Notes: generated by a model not told the origin, from the sequence alone. DNA of 64,000 nucleotides from SAR324 cluster bacterium (GCA_015232315.1 JADFZZ010000004.1:19414-83413); one strand, 5' to 3'. Shown: positions 24,666 through 33,322, counted from the stretch's first letter. A program made the numbers and translations.

Positions 24666-25951
24666 AACCCTTCTCTGATAAAAGTGGGCAGAACACCGAT
24701 AATATCCACAGGCTTGAATCCTTCAGGTTCCTTCCAGCGACTTAAATCAAGATCCGGCAGTTCAGCTTCTGTGGGTATGGTCATCTTTTTCCTGATTTTT
24801 TCCAGGGGTGGAACGAGCGTTGCCGCATTGTCCATTTTTGGAGTTTCACGCAAAGCAGATACAGATGGCGTGATGATTGTCTCAGCAGTTTGAATGACTG
24901 GATTCGCTTGGCGTGATTCAGTGGATTGTGTCTCAAACGGATTGGTGGCCAATTCCAGAAAATCATCCAGTGATTCAGACTTCGTTTCCGAATCAGGTGT
25001 TAGCACGTTTTGATACTGATATAGTTTGAAATCCTCTGCGGAGGGTGTTTTTGTTTTACTGATTTTAATCAATGCCTGAAGTTTTCCGGCTATGGTTACC
25101 AGGGCCTGCGTCACAGGATGGCCCGCGTAAATCATATGCATGGGTTTAGCTCGCCGGATTGCATCCTGAACGGTGTTATCCTGGGGAATCATCCCCAGAA
25201 TGTCCTCTTTCCCATTGATCTGCCGGATAAAGTTTTTTAAGGCTTCAGTCAGTTTTATGTTTTGAGATGAGCTTTGATTGATGATCAGGTATGGCCGGTG
25301 TGCCTTCATCACCTGGAGTGCGAGTTTTCTGGTTTCAGGATCAAGTTTTCCAGTATATTCCAGCAGATTCTTGACTGTTTCAAACTCCATGTTCTGCAAA
25401 TCATGATGAATCAGATCATTTTGGATAAAAAATCTGGAAACATAATGCACAGTTGCCATTTTCACAAAGCGGGAAAGGTCAAAAATGGAGGTCGGCTCAG
25501 GGGTCCCGATGATGATCTGGATCTGTCCTTCCAAATAAAAATCAAGAATATCGCTGTGTGCTCCAGCACCAATATCCACCAGCACCACATCGGACTTGAG
25601 AGTGGTCAGGGCCTGGCAAATGCGAACCCTGTCAACAAATGACAATTGAGTGGTTGCCAGCGTTTTGCTGATGCCGGGAATCAGATTGAGTCTGGGGATA
25701 TCCAGTAACTGGATCTCAAGAGCTTGAAGAGAACTGACCTGACCGGATAAAAAATCAGAGAGGGATTGGCGGGTTTTGTACAGTCCAAACATGATTTGCA
25801 GGTCTGATCCGCCGAGATCAAGATCAACCAGAGTGACCCTCAACCCGCCCTTGGCCAGCAGATAGGCCAGATTAGACAGGATGAAGGTTTTACCGACACC
25901 GCCTTTTCCTGAACCTACTGAAATGATGACTGGACCACGTTGTATCGACAT
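24662..25951 (-). CDS. MinD/ParA-like P-loop ATPase with C-terminal extension
   Basis: A 429-residue protein. The deviant Walker A motif GKGGVGKT is at about 15-22, VDLDLGGSD follows, and VLVDIGAGAHSDILDF replaces the usual VIDTPPG-type switch. This is closest in style to FlhG/MinD-type ATPases that position flagella, chemoreceptors or division proteins. The last 150 residues are a Pro/Thr-rich linker and a unique tail (about 400-429) that may bind a partner. It is upstream of mqnA with a 4-bp overlap, an odd functional pairing. The cargo is unknown. Confidence 0.85.
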   Translation of the reverse strand: MSIQRGPVIISVGSGKGGVGKTFILSNLAYLLAKGGLRVTLVDLDLGGSDLQIMFGLYKTRQSLSDFLSGQVSSLQALEIQLLDIPRLNLIPGISKTLATTQLSFVDRVRICQALTTLKSDVVLVDIGAGAHSDILDFYLEGQIQIIIGTPEPTSIFDLSRFVKMATVHYVSRFFIQNDLIHHDLQNMEFETVKNLLEYTGKLDPETRKLALQVMKAHRPYLIINQSSSQNIKLTEALKNFIRQINGKEDILGMIPQDNTVQDAIRRAKPMHMIYAGHPVTQALVTIAGKLQALIKISKTKTPSAEDFKLYQYQNVLTPDSETKSESLDDFLELATNPFETQSTESRQANPVIQTAETIITPSVSALRETPKMDNAATLVPPLEKIRKKMTIPTEAELPDLDLSRWKEPEGFKPVDIIGVLPTFIREGL

Positions 25952-26022
25952 ATTTCAGCATAAGGCTGATGGTTGATGCTGGAATTGAGGCTCAACAAAA
26001 TCCGCACAAGGCGGATTTTGAA

Positions 26023-26298
26023 TCAGTTTCCTCCGGCAATGGAAGGAACAATCTGGATGCTATCGCCTTCAGTAACTTTAGTTTGGAGATTAGAAGCATA
26101 GCGAATGTCCTCATCATTGACATAAACATTGATAAAGCTTCGGATTTTACCATTCTCATCATACAGATGCTGTTTCAACGCACTATGTTTTTGACACAGT
26201 AGGTTGAAGGCTTCTTCAACGGTGGACGCACTCACTTCAATTTCATCGTGACTGTCCGTGTATTTCTGTAAAGCGGAAGGGATTTCAATAACTGCCAT
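26023..26298 (-). CDS. CysO/MoaD/ThiS-type sulfur carrier protein
   Basis: A 91-residue ubiquitin-fold protein ending in IVPSIAGGN. Sulfur carriers use a C-terminal Gly-Gly that is activated as a thiocarboxylate; here one Asn follows the di-glycine. AGGAG precedes the ATG. It lies directly downstream (98 bp, same strand) of a CysM-like synthase, the arrangement seen for CysO/CysM of actinobacteria. The extra residue implies trimming before use, as known for carriers processed by JAMM/Mec-type peptidases. MoaD or ThiS roles are less likely given the neighbour. Confidence 0.88.
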   Translation of the reverse strand: MAVIEIPSALQKYTDSHDEIEVSASTVEEAFNLLCQKHSALKQHLYDENGKIRSFINVYVNDEDIRYASNLQTKVTEGDSIQIVPSIAGGN

Positions 26299-26396
26299 AA
26301 TGACTCCTGTTAATAATGAAAAAAAGGGTGGGGGCGTACCAGTCTTTGCTCCTTGGAGAAAGACCCTTCATCCATGCGGACGAAACTTGAATATAT

Positions 26397-27299
26397 TTAA
26401 TAATCTTCCCAGAAACGTTCTTCCAGATATTTATCGCCATTGTCCGGAAAAATAGTCACAACCACATGCTCCGGATTTTCCATGGCCACACGATAGGCCG
26501 CATCCAGCGCCGCTCCGCAAGAAATACCAACCAGAATACCTTCCTCCCGGGCCAGTCGTTTGACACTGCGGTATGCGTCTTCGGTGCGGACAGTCATTTT
26601 TCTGTCAGCAAAGTTCTCATCATAAAACGCCGGGACAATGGAGCTTTCCATGTGTTTCATGCCTTCCAGTCCGTGAAACGGTGAATCTGGCTGAACTTCA
26701 ATAACCTGAATGGCTGAATTTTGTGTCTTCAAATATCGGCTTGTTCCCATGAAAGTTCCTGAGGTGCCCAATCCCGCAAGAAAATGGGTGACTTGCCCCT
26801 TGGTTTGCTGGTAAATTTCAGGGCCTGTGCTTTTGAAATGCGCCTTCCAGTTGTTATCATTACAATATTGATTGGGAAAATAATAAATTTCAGGATTTTT
26901 TTCGTAAAGTTTCAGCGATTTTTCAATCGCACCATCGGAAGATTTTTGAGGGTCGGTCAAGATCAGTTCCGCACCATAAAATTTGATTATCTTTTGTCGG
27001 GACGGAGTTACATTCGAGGGCATGCAAAGCTTGACCCGATAATCGAGAGCCGCTCCAATCATGGCGTAGGCAATGCCAGTGTTGCCCGAAGTCGCGTCCA
27101 TTATAATTTTTCCGGGAACCAGTTCTCCGGATTTGAGCGCTTCACTGATCATGTTATAGGCCGCCCTGTCTTTAACGGAGCGCCCGGGATTGTACCATTC
27201 AGCCTTGGCAAACAGGTTGCCGGCAGGACAATATTTTTTTAGTCGAAGTAACGGGGTATTGCCCACAAGTTCTAACAAATCGGAACCGAAATGCTGCAC
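26397..27299 (-). CDS. Cysteine synthase family enzyme (CysM-like)
   Basis: A 300-residue PLP enzyme of fold type II. The PLP lysine lies in PGRSVKDRAA and the phosphate loop is SGNTGIAYAMIGA. GLGTSGTFMGTSRYL and GISCGAALDAA are further family blocks. It makes cysteine by beta-replacement on O-acetylserine or O-phosphoserine. Its pairing with a CysO-like carrier suggests the carrier-thiocarboxylate route rather than free sulfide. The start is a GTG at 27299, directly before the conserved LLELVGNTPLLRL block. Confidence 0.92.
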   Translation of the reverse strand: MQHFGSDLLELVGNTPLLRLKKYCPAGNLFAKAEWYNPGRSVKDRAAYNMISEALKSGELVPGKIIMDATSGNTGIAYAMIGAALDYRVKLCMPSNVTPSRQKIIKFYGAELILTDPQKSSDGAIEKSLKLYEKNPEIYYFPNQYCNDNNWKAHFKSTGPEIYQQTKGQVTHFLAGLGTSGTFMGTSRYLKTQNSAIQVIEVQPDSPFHGLEGMKHMESSIVPAFYDENFADRKMTVRTEDAYRSVKRLAREEGILVGISCGAALDAAYRVAMENPEHVVVTIFPDNGDKYLEERFWEDY

Positions 27300-27413
27300 A
27301 GATTTCTCGCTATAAAAGGAAATGTGATATTAAAAAACAAACAGTTGTCAATTAATTCAGAGTTTGTTACCACTATTTCTAAAAGGTTAAAGCCAAATTC
27401 TTAGTAAATTCCT

Positions 27414-28262
27414 GTGGATGATATGGATATGATACGAAAAATTTTCGAAATGCGCTCGGAGGATGGTGCAGAATTCCCCCTTCCCACAAAACAGTGGATT
27501 GCTAAAATAATCGGCGGAAGTATCATTGCCGATGGTGTGGTTCACCGGAATGAACATGTCTATCTGGAAAACCTCTTCAGCATGATGAAAGATGAACCCC
27601 AGGCCCTGCTGATCATCAGAGACATTATCCGCAATGGTGAGATTCCTGAAATTGAGGCCATCAATATTGATCCCAGAATGGCAGAACGAGTTTTCAAGGG
27701 GGTGTTGGAAATTTGTGCCTGTGACCATGAAATCAGTCCGAGTGAAATCAAATATATCAATCAGGCAGGATCGGCGCTGAACATTGATATGCTGAGAGTT
27801 CACAAACTGATCAATTCCACTCTGAGAAAAGTTAAAATTGAATTTTTCAATCAACTGCTTGAAGAGTTGCAACCGGATGAAAAACGATGGTTGGCCATTA
27901 TTATTTTAAAATGTGTCTATGCGGATGGCAAAGTGCATTACAGGGAAATTCCCTATTTGAACGATGTCTTTGAACTGGTGGATTCTGACCAGCAGGCATT
28001 GAGTCGAATCAAGCAGGATGCTGTTGACATACCACTGAATCAATTGCCCAAAGTGTATTTTGACGAGGAAATCAAACGGGATATCATGCGTTACATCCTT
28101 GAAATTGTCATGGGCGATGAAGATCTGGACGAAAGTGAAGAACTTCTTATTCACGGTATTGCGGATGCGATTGAGTTTGATCGGGAACAACTCTATTCGC
28201 TCATGGATACTGTCGAACAGGTCAAATTTTTTATTAGAGCCAGTGCGGAACTCATGGAATAA
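27414..28262 (+). CDS. Tandem TerB-like domain protein
   Basis: A 282-residue acidic helical protein. Two repeats have the TerB pattern of ADG-x-E helices: ADGVVHRNEHVYLENLF with HEISPSEIKYINQ in the first half, and ADGKVHYREIPYLNDVF with EDLDESEELLIHGIADAIE in the second. TerB folds occur in tellurite-resistance and phage-defence-linked systems and in J-protein fusions, usually as metal-binding or sensing modules. The start could be GTG 27414, ATG 27423 or ATG 27429; none has a clear ribosome site. The RadC-like gene follows after 3 bp, so they are co-transcribed. Confidence 0.75.
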   Translation: MDDMDMIRKIFEMRSEDGAEFPLPTKQWIAKIIGGSIIADGVVHRNEHVYLENLFSMMKDEPQALLIIRDIIRNGEIPEIEAINIDPRMAERVFKGVLEICACDHEISPSEIKYINQAGSALNIDMLRVHKLINSTLRKVKIEFFNQLLEELQPDEKRWLAIIILKCVYADGKVHYREIPYLNDVFELVDSDQQALSRIKQDAVDIPLNQLPKVYFDEEIKRDIMRYILEIVMGDEDLDESEELLIHGIADAIEFDREQLYSLMDTVEQVKFFIRASAELME

Positions 28263-28265
28263 CGC

Positions 28266-29642
28266 ATGAGTTCCAAATTTTTTTCCATAATCAGGGATTA
28301 CTATCAAAACAGTCCCGCTTATGAAGAGATTCGCCAGTTTATTGTCAATGAACCAGCCTTGTATCAAATTCCACGGCAGGAATTTTCCCATGATTTTCTG
28401 AACACACTGCTTCCCTTACTGGGCATCCCCTGGCGTCCTTCCTCTTCCCGAAGAGAATTGCAACCCGTTTATGGGGTGCTGGACACCATCAACCCGCATT
28501 ATTTCAGGTCGGAACAGATCTTGTCAAAAACTAGGATTCTGACGCATCTGAAGGCATCTCAGCAGGAACTGATCGGAACATCCCTGATAAAATTTATTCA
28601 GATCATTCGTGCGACAGAACTACAGTCGCACAAGTTAGGAACAGCCGAAATGCAATCCCTGTGGATACAAATCTGGACACCGTCACAGGCCTGGGCTGGT
28701 TTCAGTTTTCTCCAGTCATGGAATATCCCGATCGTCGCCAGTTTGAAGGGAAATCGGTGTTGGCAACGGTTCAAACATGGCAAAAATCAGCATGATGGAA
28801 CTCCTGATTTGTGGATGAAAACATGTACGGAGGAAGCAACGATGGATATTGTCAGCGCAGACCTCCTGTCAGGTGCGTTTTCCGGTGAATTGAAGCCTCT
28901 TGGTGTTCCTTCAATTTGTGAGGATATTCCCAACTGTGAATGCTGTCCGCTTAATCAGGAGTGCCTGTTTTTTGTGCAGAAAATATCTAATTCAACGGAA
29001 ACCGCATCAAGAACGAAGACAGATCTACACAATAAATCAACAGCAGAATTGCTGATAGAAATAATACCGGAAGCGTCTATTGTTATTGACAGCCTGGGTG
29101 TCGAACCGGACACAGATTCTCTGCTACGACATCTTGACCAGAAAACACCCCGAGAATTATTTTTATTGGCACGGGATTCCTTGAAACTGACCGGAAAACT
29201 GACAATTCTGCTGGAATTGTGTAAACGCTACAATGAGCACAAACTTGTTCCCGGCAAGGCTTTTCAATCCAGTGTTGATGTGTTCCGGCATTTTCAGCAC
29301 AGGTTGAGAGAATTAAAACAGGAAGTGTTTCTGGTGATTCTTCTGGACAACAAACATCAATATTTGACGGATTGCCAAATCACGCAAGGATTGCTCAACA
29401 AAAGCCTGGTGCATCCACGGGAGGTTTTTGCGTCAGCCATTGAACACAGGGCGGCGGCAATCATTGCGATTCATAATCATCCCTCGGGTGATCCACGCCC
29501 GTCACCTGAAGACATTCAAATCACACGACGATTGCAGGATACCGGCAAAATCGTTGGAATTCCCCTGCTTGATCATGTGATTATCGGCCGTGATCAATAT
29601 TGCAGTCTCGCCGATGAAGGTTTAATGCAGGAGATCTCTTGA
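28266..29642 (+). CDS. RadC/JAB-domain protein with N-terminal cysteine-loop region
   Basis: A 458-residue protein, about twice the usual RadC length. The C-terminal part (about 265-458) is RadC-like, with the JAMM metal motif HNHPSGDPRPSPEDI starting at H403 and an upstream EVF glutamate. The N-terminal 240 residues end in cysteines 218, 224, 227 and 233, spaced x5, x2 and x5, close to the Fe-S cluster loop of endonuclease III (x6, x2, x5). That suggests a DNA-glycosylase-like or Fe-S DNA-binding front half. It is 3 bp after the TerB-like gene and overlaps rlmE by 4 bp. Confidence 0.85.
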   Translation: MSSKFFSIIRDYYQNSPAYEEIRQFIVNEPALYQIPRQEFSHDFLNTLLPLLGIPWRPSSSRRELQPVYGVLDTINPHYFRSEQILSKTRILTHLKASQQELIGTSLIKFIQIIRATELQSHKLGTAEMQSLWIQIWTPSQAWAGFSFLQSWNIPIVASLKGNRCWQRFKHGKNQHDGTPDLWMKTCTEEATMDIVSADLLSGAFSGELKPLGVPSICEDIPNCECCPLNQECLFFVQKISNSTETASRTKTDLHNKSTAELLIEIIPEASIVIDSLGVEPDTDSLLRHLDQKTPRELFLLARDSLKLTGKLTILLELCKRYNEHKLVPGKAFQSSVDVFRHFQHRLRELKQEVFLVILLDNKHQYLTDCQITQGLLNKSLVHPREVFASAIEHRAAAIIAIHNHPSGDPRPSPEDIQITRRLQDTGKIVGIPLLDHVIIGRDQYCSLADEGLMQEIS

Positions 29643-30244
29643 AAAAAGTAAAAGATCACTATTTTCATAAAGCGAAACAGGATGGCTATGTGGCACGTTC
29701 CGCATATAAACTGGAAGAAATTGAAAAAAAACACAGGTTGCTCAAAGGCGGCCAACGCATTCTTGATCTGGGCTGTTGTCCGGGTTCCTGGCTACAATAT
29801 GTTTCCGGACGGTTGAAAGGCAATGGAAATATTGTGGGACTTGATCTTCAGCCTGTGACCGTAAAATTGCCTGACAATGTTCAGGTACTTCAACAGGATA
29901 TTTTTGAGATTCCACTGGATGGAACATTTTTTAAGGAACCCTTCGATTTGATTTTAAGCGATATGGCGCCCAAAACGACAGGAATTAAAAATGTAGACAA
30001 CCAACGATCGTATGATTTGTGTGTTCATGCGCTACGGGTGGCGGATATTTATCTGAAAAACGGGGGGAATTTACTCGTTAAATATTTTCAGGGACAGCAT
30101 TTTCAGCAGTTAAAAATTGATTTTCAGAAACAGTATCAACAGGTTCATATTATTAAACCTCAAAGTTCAAGGAGTGAAAGCGTCGAAATATTTGTTCTGG
30201 GTATGAATAAAAAAATACAGGATCGTACAATACCCCAGGCTTGA
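29639..30244 (+). CDS. rlmE: 23S rRNA 2'-O-ribose methyltransferase RlmE (FtsJ)
   Basis: A 201-residue SAM-dependent methyltransferase of usual size. Features are ARSAYKLEEI (catalytic Lys), LDLGCCPGSWLQY (SAM loop), LILSDMAPKTTG (catalytic Asp), LLVKYFQG (Lys) and SRSESVEIFVLG (Glu), completing the K-D-K-E tetrad. It methylates U2552 of 23S rRNA late in ribosome assembly. The start is a TTG at 29639 whose last two bases begin the TGA stop of the RadC-like gene; AGGAG lies 7 nt upstream. Translation is probably coupled. Confidence 0.94.
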   Translation: MKKVKDHYFHKAKQDGYVARSAYKLEEIEKKHRLLKGGQRILDLGCCPGSWLQYVSGRLKGNGNIVGLDLQPVTVKLPDNVQVLQQDIFEIPLDGTFFKEPFDLILSDMAPKTTGIKNVDNQRSYDLCVHALRVADIYLKNGGNLLVKYFQGQHFQQLKIDFQKQYQQVHIIKPQSSRSESVEIFVLGMNKKIQDRTIPQA

Positions 30245-30384
30245 TCAGAATTCCTGCCACAACATAATGGCCCCTGCTCAAGGGCCAACACACAAGTCCG
30301 CACAGCGACGCAAGAGTATTCAGGCAGGATCATTGCATGTCCGGTTCCCAGGAGGCATGAATCTTTATTAAGCAAGGAGGGAAC
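30245..30384. promoter_or_regulatory. Structured leader before the 61-codon ORF
   Basis: TGGCCC (30268-30273) and GGGCCA (30282-30287) form a hairpin, likely the rlmE terminator. CCTGCC (30254) and GGCAGG (30323) could form an outer stem. GTTCCC (30344-30349) can pair with GGGAAC (30379-30384), which overlaps the AGGAGG ribosome site of the ORF at 30385. A five-codon frame (ATG at 30357, TAA at 30369) lies inside that loop. Folding is inferred by eye. Confidence 0.35.
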
Positions 30385-30570
30385 ATGCAGGAAAGTCAAC
30401 GATCCTATTATTGTTATCTCAATCATGGACAGGCAATGGTTCAGGAAATTCCACCTGAAAATTTTGAGGATCTTCCAGGACATTATATGACACGGTGTCC
30501 CACGACTCAAATTGCCAGGATGGTGTATGATGCGGAATTAAGAATCAGAAAATGGAGATTTCAGGGATAG
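30385..30570 (+). CDS. Small protein, 61 residues, unknown
   Basis: A strong AGGAGG site 4 nt before the ATG supports translation. The protein is soluble and polar, with aromatic residues near the start (RSYYCYLNHGQ) and an RKWRF end. There are two cysteines, no signal peptide and no membrane helix. I do not recognise the family. It is convergent with the NHLP precursor gene, and a 10-bp hairpin lies between them. A role with that peptide is possible but not shown. Confidence 0.65.
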   Translation: MQESQRSYYCYLNHGQAMVQEIPPENFEDLPGHYMTRCPTTQIARMVYDAELRIRKWRFQG

Positions 30571-30597
30571 CAGACTCCTGACTTACGCAGGAGTCTG
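30571..30597. terminator. Perfect hairpin between convergent genes
   Basis: CAGACTCCTG and CAGGAGTCTG form a perfect 10-bp stem around a 7-nt loop. The hairpin starts directly after the stop of the 61-codon ORF and lies 10 bp beyond the stop of the NHLP precursor. No U-tract is present on either strand, so it may be a factor-assisted bidirectional terminator. Confidence 0.6.
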
Positions 30598-30606
30598 AGG
30601 GGCGCA

Positions 30607-31170
30607 TCAGAAAAGTTTTGATGCCATATCAATGAGGCTTGTTCCACCTGTGAGTAGGGGGCCAAGACTGGGGAGAGCCTTTCCTACAACAGAAACCAGA
30701 GAAGAAATTCCTTTGCACATTTCTGTATATTGTCCTTTTCCACCTGCGACTACCGCCAGATCAGAATCGCTCAATTCTCCATAAAAATCAGGATTTACCG
30801 GCATTACCAGATGCAATTGATTTGGAGTGTTGGCATAAATCCTCAATTCTCCGGGAAATCCCAATCCTAATGATTCCTGAACCGCCTCATGAGGGTTTGA
30901 CAGCAAGCGTTCACGAAATGCCGCATCGTCAAGAGCCTTACGAGAGACTCTGCCAACCGGATCATCCCCCCACACCGCATCTTTGGCCTGTGCTTCATCA
31001 AGCAGTACAAAATTCATGGTATCCAGCGTATCCTGATGAATCTGGACTTCCATATTCTCAGGCAACGATTGCCCCATTTGTGCCAACGCCTCTTTCGGAT
31101 TGCTGAACAACAGTTCTCTGAATGAAGTATCCGCCCAAGTTTTCTCAATAATTTGTTGATATAGTTCCAT
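30607..31170 (-). CDS. RiPP-type precursor with two NHLP leader units
   Basis: A 187-residue protein. Residues 1-60 and about 70-130 are two nitrile-hydratase-leader-like units, each with a FRELLFSNPKEAL or FRERLLSNPHEAV core. Residues 133-144 (LSDSDLAVVAGG) are the typical end of such leaders, with the Gly-Gly cleavage site. The remaining 43 residues, the presumed core peptide, are hydrophobic and Ser/Gly-rich with a single Cys152. ATG 31170 has AGG about 7 nt upstream. NHLP leaders usually direct peptides to modification and C39-type export; no such enzyme is in the window. An alternative is an unmodified bacteriocin-like peptide. Confidence 0.85.
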   Translation of the reverse strand: MELYQQIIEKTWADTSFRELLFSNPKEALAQMGQSLPENMEVQIHQDTLDTMNFVLLDEAQAKDAVWGDDPVGRVSRKALDDAAFRERLLSNPHEAVQESLGLGFPGELRIYANTPNQLHLVMPVNPDFYGELSDSDLAVVAGGKGQYTEMCKGISSLVSVVGKALPSLGPLLTGGTSLIDMASKLF

Positions 31171-31573
31171 AATGCACCTGCTCAAGAAATGGTTAATGAA
31201 GAATACTCAAATATTATTAACCAGAATAATTGCGATTGTCCATGCTCCAATATTAATAATTCATGTCAGCGTCGTGAACTGTCACGAAGGCTCCATAAAA
31301 GACAGTCTGTATTTCAAGAGAAAAGCTGTTTTTATGTTGTTTTTAAGTAACTGAACAGGACTGTGCACTAAAAAACATCAATGTGGTAAAGTTGCGGATG
31401 GCTCATCGTGATGGCGTATAAAGGTATTTTGTGAAGTGACTCCAGATCCATTTGTCTGGCACATCATGATTCAACATTAACTTGAATCTATTATTTTGAT
31501 TGTGCATGTGTATGAACATGAAACTGTTAAAACTTCTCAATCAGCGATGATCACGTTTAGACAAATCAATCCC
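31171..31573. other. Divergent intergenic region, no gene seen
   Basis: About 400 bp separate the NHLP precursor from the caspase-like gene. The sequence is AT-rich and probably contains both promoters. I see no repeat, hairpin or supported ORF. Frames open upstream of 31574 lack family similarity. Confidence 0.5.
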
Positions 31574-33322
31574 ATGATCCTCATGAATAGATTCAAACAG
31601 ACCGTTTTTCAAATCGTTTTTCTGATGGGAATGGCACTGGCGTTTGGAAGGACAACATCACATGCCGCAGAAACACGAGGTTTTAAAACCGTCATAAAAA
31701 ACGACAAAGGGCAGGATATTGGATTTTATTCAGGAAGTTATGCGCTTCTGATCGGTGTGAGCGATTATACTGCCGGTTGGCCTGATCTTGAAAGCATTTC
31801 ATCAGAACTTGAAGAAGTAGCCGTCTCGCTGAAAGAAAAAGGGTTCAAGGTTGAATTGGTGTTGAATCCAGACAGTCGGCAACTTCCAAAGGCCTATGAG
31901 GACTTTATCAAGAAATATGGCTATGATGTGAATAACCAGTTATTGTTTTATTTTTCTGGTCATGGGTTTACCAGAAATAATGGTTCAAAAGGCTATCTGG
32001 TACCTGCTGACGCACCCAATCCCACTGAAAATGAAAAAGAGTTTTTGCAGAAGGCTCTCAACATGAGCCGGATTTTGAACTGGTCTCGAGAAATGGAAGC
32101 CAAACATGCTTTATTTCTGTTTGACAGTTGTTTTTCTGGAACCATCTTTAAAACAAGAGCGTTGCCCAAGGTTCCTCCCCACATTACTGAAGTCACTTCA
32201 AAACCCGTAAGACAGTTTATCACGGCAGGAAGCGCTGGCGAAGAAGTTCCGGCCCGCAGTGTTTTTACTCCGGCTTTTGTTCGCTCCTTGCGTGGAGAAG
32301 CTGATGTGAATCGTGATGGATATGTCACGGGAACAGAACTTGGTGTTTATTTGCGGGAAAAAGTCATGAGTTATCAAACCGGACAAACCCCGCAATATGG
32401 AAAAATACGTGATCCGGAACTGGATGAAGGGGATTTCGTGTTCATAGTGCAGAATGGGGAAATACCAACGACGGTGTCTGCCTCAACAGAATTTTCACTG
32501 GATGATCTGACTTCGCAGGAAAAGGCTAAATGGGAAAAATATCTCCATGAAATGAAACAGGCACTGGAACAGGTTCAGTTGTATGAACAGGAATCTGGGT
32601 CGCCAGAACTCAAGGTGATGGCCTGGCAACGGTTTATTGATGCTTATGACAGCAATCATCCATGGTCTGACGAAGATGAAAAGTGGCGAGAGCACGGAAA
32701 CCAGCAAAAAATCTGGTGGCAACAACAAATCAGCAATGCTGAAATCACCCTCGCAAATGAAATCTGGACAGAGCCACAAACCGGCATGCGTTTCGTGAGG
32801 GTGGAAGGTGGACCTTTTTCAGAAAAAACATGGGTTGGGCAACATGAGGTTTCAGAATCACAATGGGAAGAAATTATGGGAAAACTGCCCGGTGATTCGC
32901 ACGGAGCCATGCATCCCGTCCAGGTGAAAGACCTTGAATTGATCCATGAGTTTATCCATAAATTAAACCAGTCGCATCAACTGGAAGGTCCGTTTGAATT
33001 AATAAAACAGAAACAGTGGGAATACGTCTGCCGGGAAGGTGGAACCCAAACAGGAATGAGCAATTTCGCAAATCCAAAGAAAGTGAATTTCGGGAAAAAC
33101 AAAGGAATGGTGATGCCCGTGGATTCATTTGAACCGAATGTTCTCAACTTATACAACATGCAGGGTAATGTCGCGGAATGGGTGGAAGAAGGACTCCTCA
33201 TGGGTGGAGACTGGATGTCGGCACCCAACGAAGTCCGTTGCGATTCCATAAAAAAAATGAGCGGATTTTTTGAAATGCTGGCTTATGATGGTGGCGGATT
33301 CAGACTCATCCGAACGCCATAA
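31574..33322 (+). CDS. Exported caspase-like (C14) protein with SUMF1/FGE-like domain
   Basis: A protein of about 582 residues. A signal-type hydrophobic helix (QIVFLMGMALAFG, cut after SHA) is followed by a caspase fold: YALLIGVSDY, the catalytic His in FYFSGHGF and the catalytic Cys in LFDSCFSGT. A helical linker leads to a C-terminal SUMF1-like domain (FVRVEGGPFS, WVGQHEVSESQWEEIMG, NMQGNVAEWVEE and GGGFRLIR). The formylglycine-generating cysteines are not evident, so this domain may bind rather than oxidise. Start choice between 31574 and 31583 is open. It leads an operon with the two envelope genes that follow. Confidence 0.9.
   Translation: MILMNRFKQTVFQIVFLMGMALAFGRTTSHAAETRGFKTVIKNDKGQDIGFYSGSYALLIGVSDYTAGWPDLESISSELEEVAVSLKEKGFKVELVLNPDSRQLPKAYEDFIKKYGYDVNNQLLFYFSGHGFTRNNGSKGYLVPADAPNPTENEKEFLQKALNMSRILNWSREMEAKHALFLFDSCFSGTIFKTRALPKVPPHITEVTSKPVRQFITAGSAGEEVPARSVFTPAFVRSLRGEADVNRDGYVTGTELGVYLREKVMSYQTGQTPQYGKIRDPELDEGDFVFIVQNGEIPTTVSASTEFSLDDLTSQEKAKWEKYLHEMKQALEQVQLYEQESGSPELKVMAWQRFIDAYDSNHPWSDEDEKWREHGNQQKIWWQQQISNAEITLANEIWTEPQTGMRFVRVEGGPFSEKTWVGQHEVSESQWEEIMGKLPGDSHGAMHPVQVKDLELIHEFIHKLNQSHQLEGPFELIKQKQWEYVCREGGTQTGMSNFANPKKVNFGKNKGMVMPVDSFEPNVLNLYNMQGNVAEWVEEGLLMGGDWMSAPNEVRCDSIKKMSGFFEMLAYDGGGFRLIRTP

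Noticed and set aside
32761..33322. A functional formylglycine-generating enzyme in the SUMF1-like domain
   Set aside because: The active-site cysteine block of FGE is not visible in the C-terminal segment. Only the fold pattern remains.
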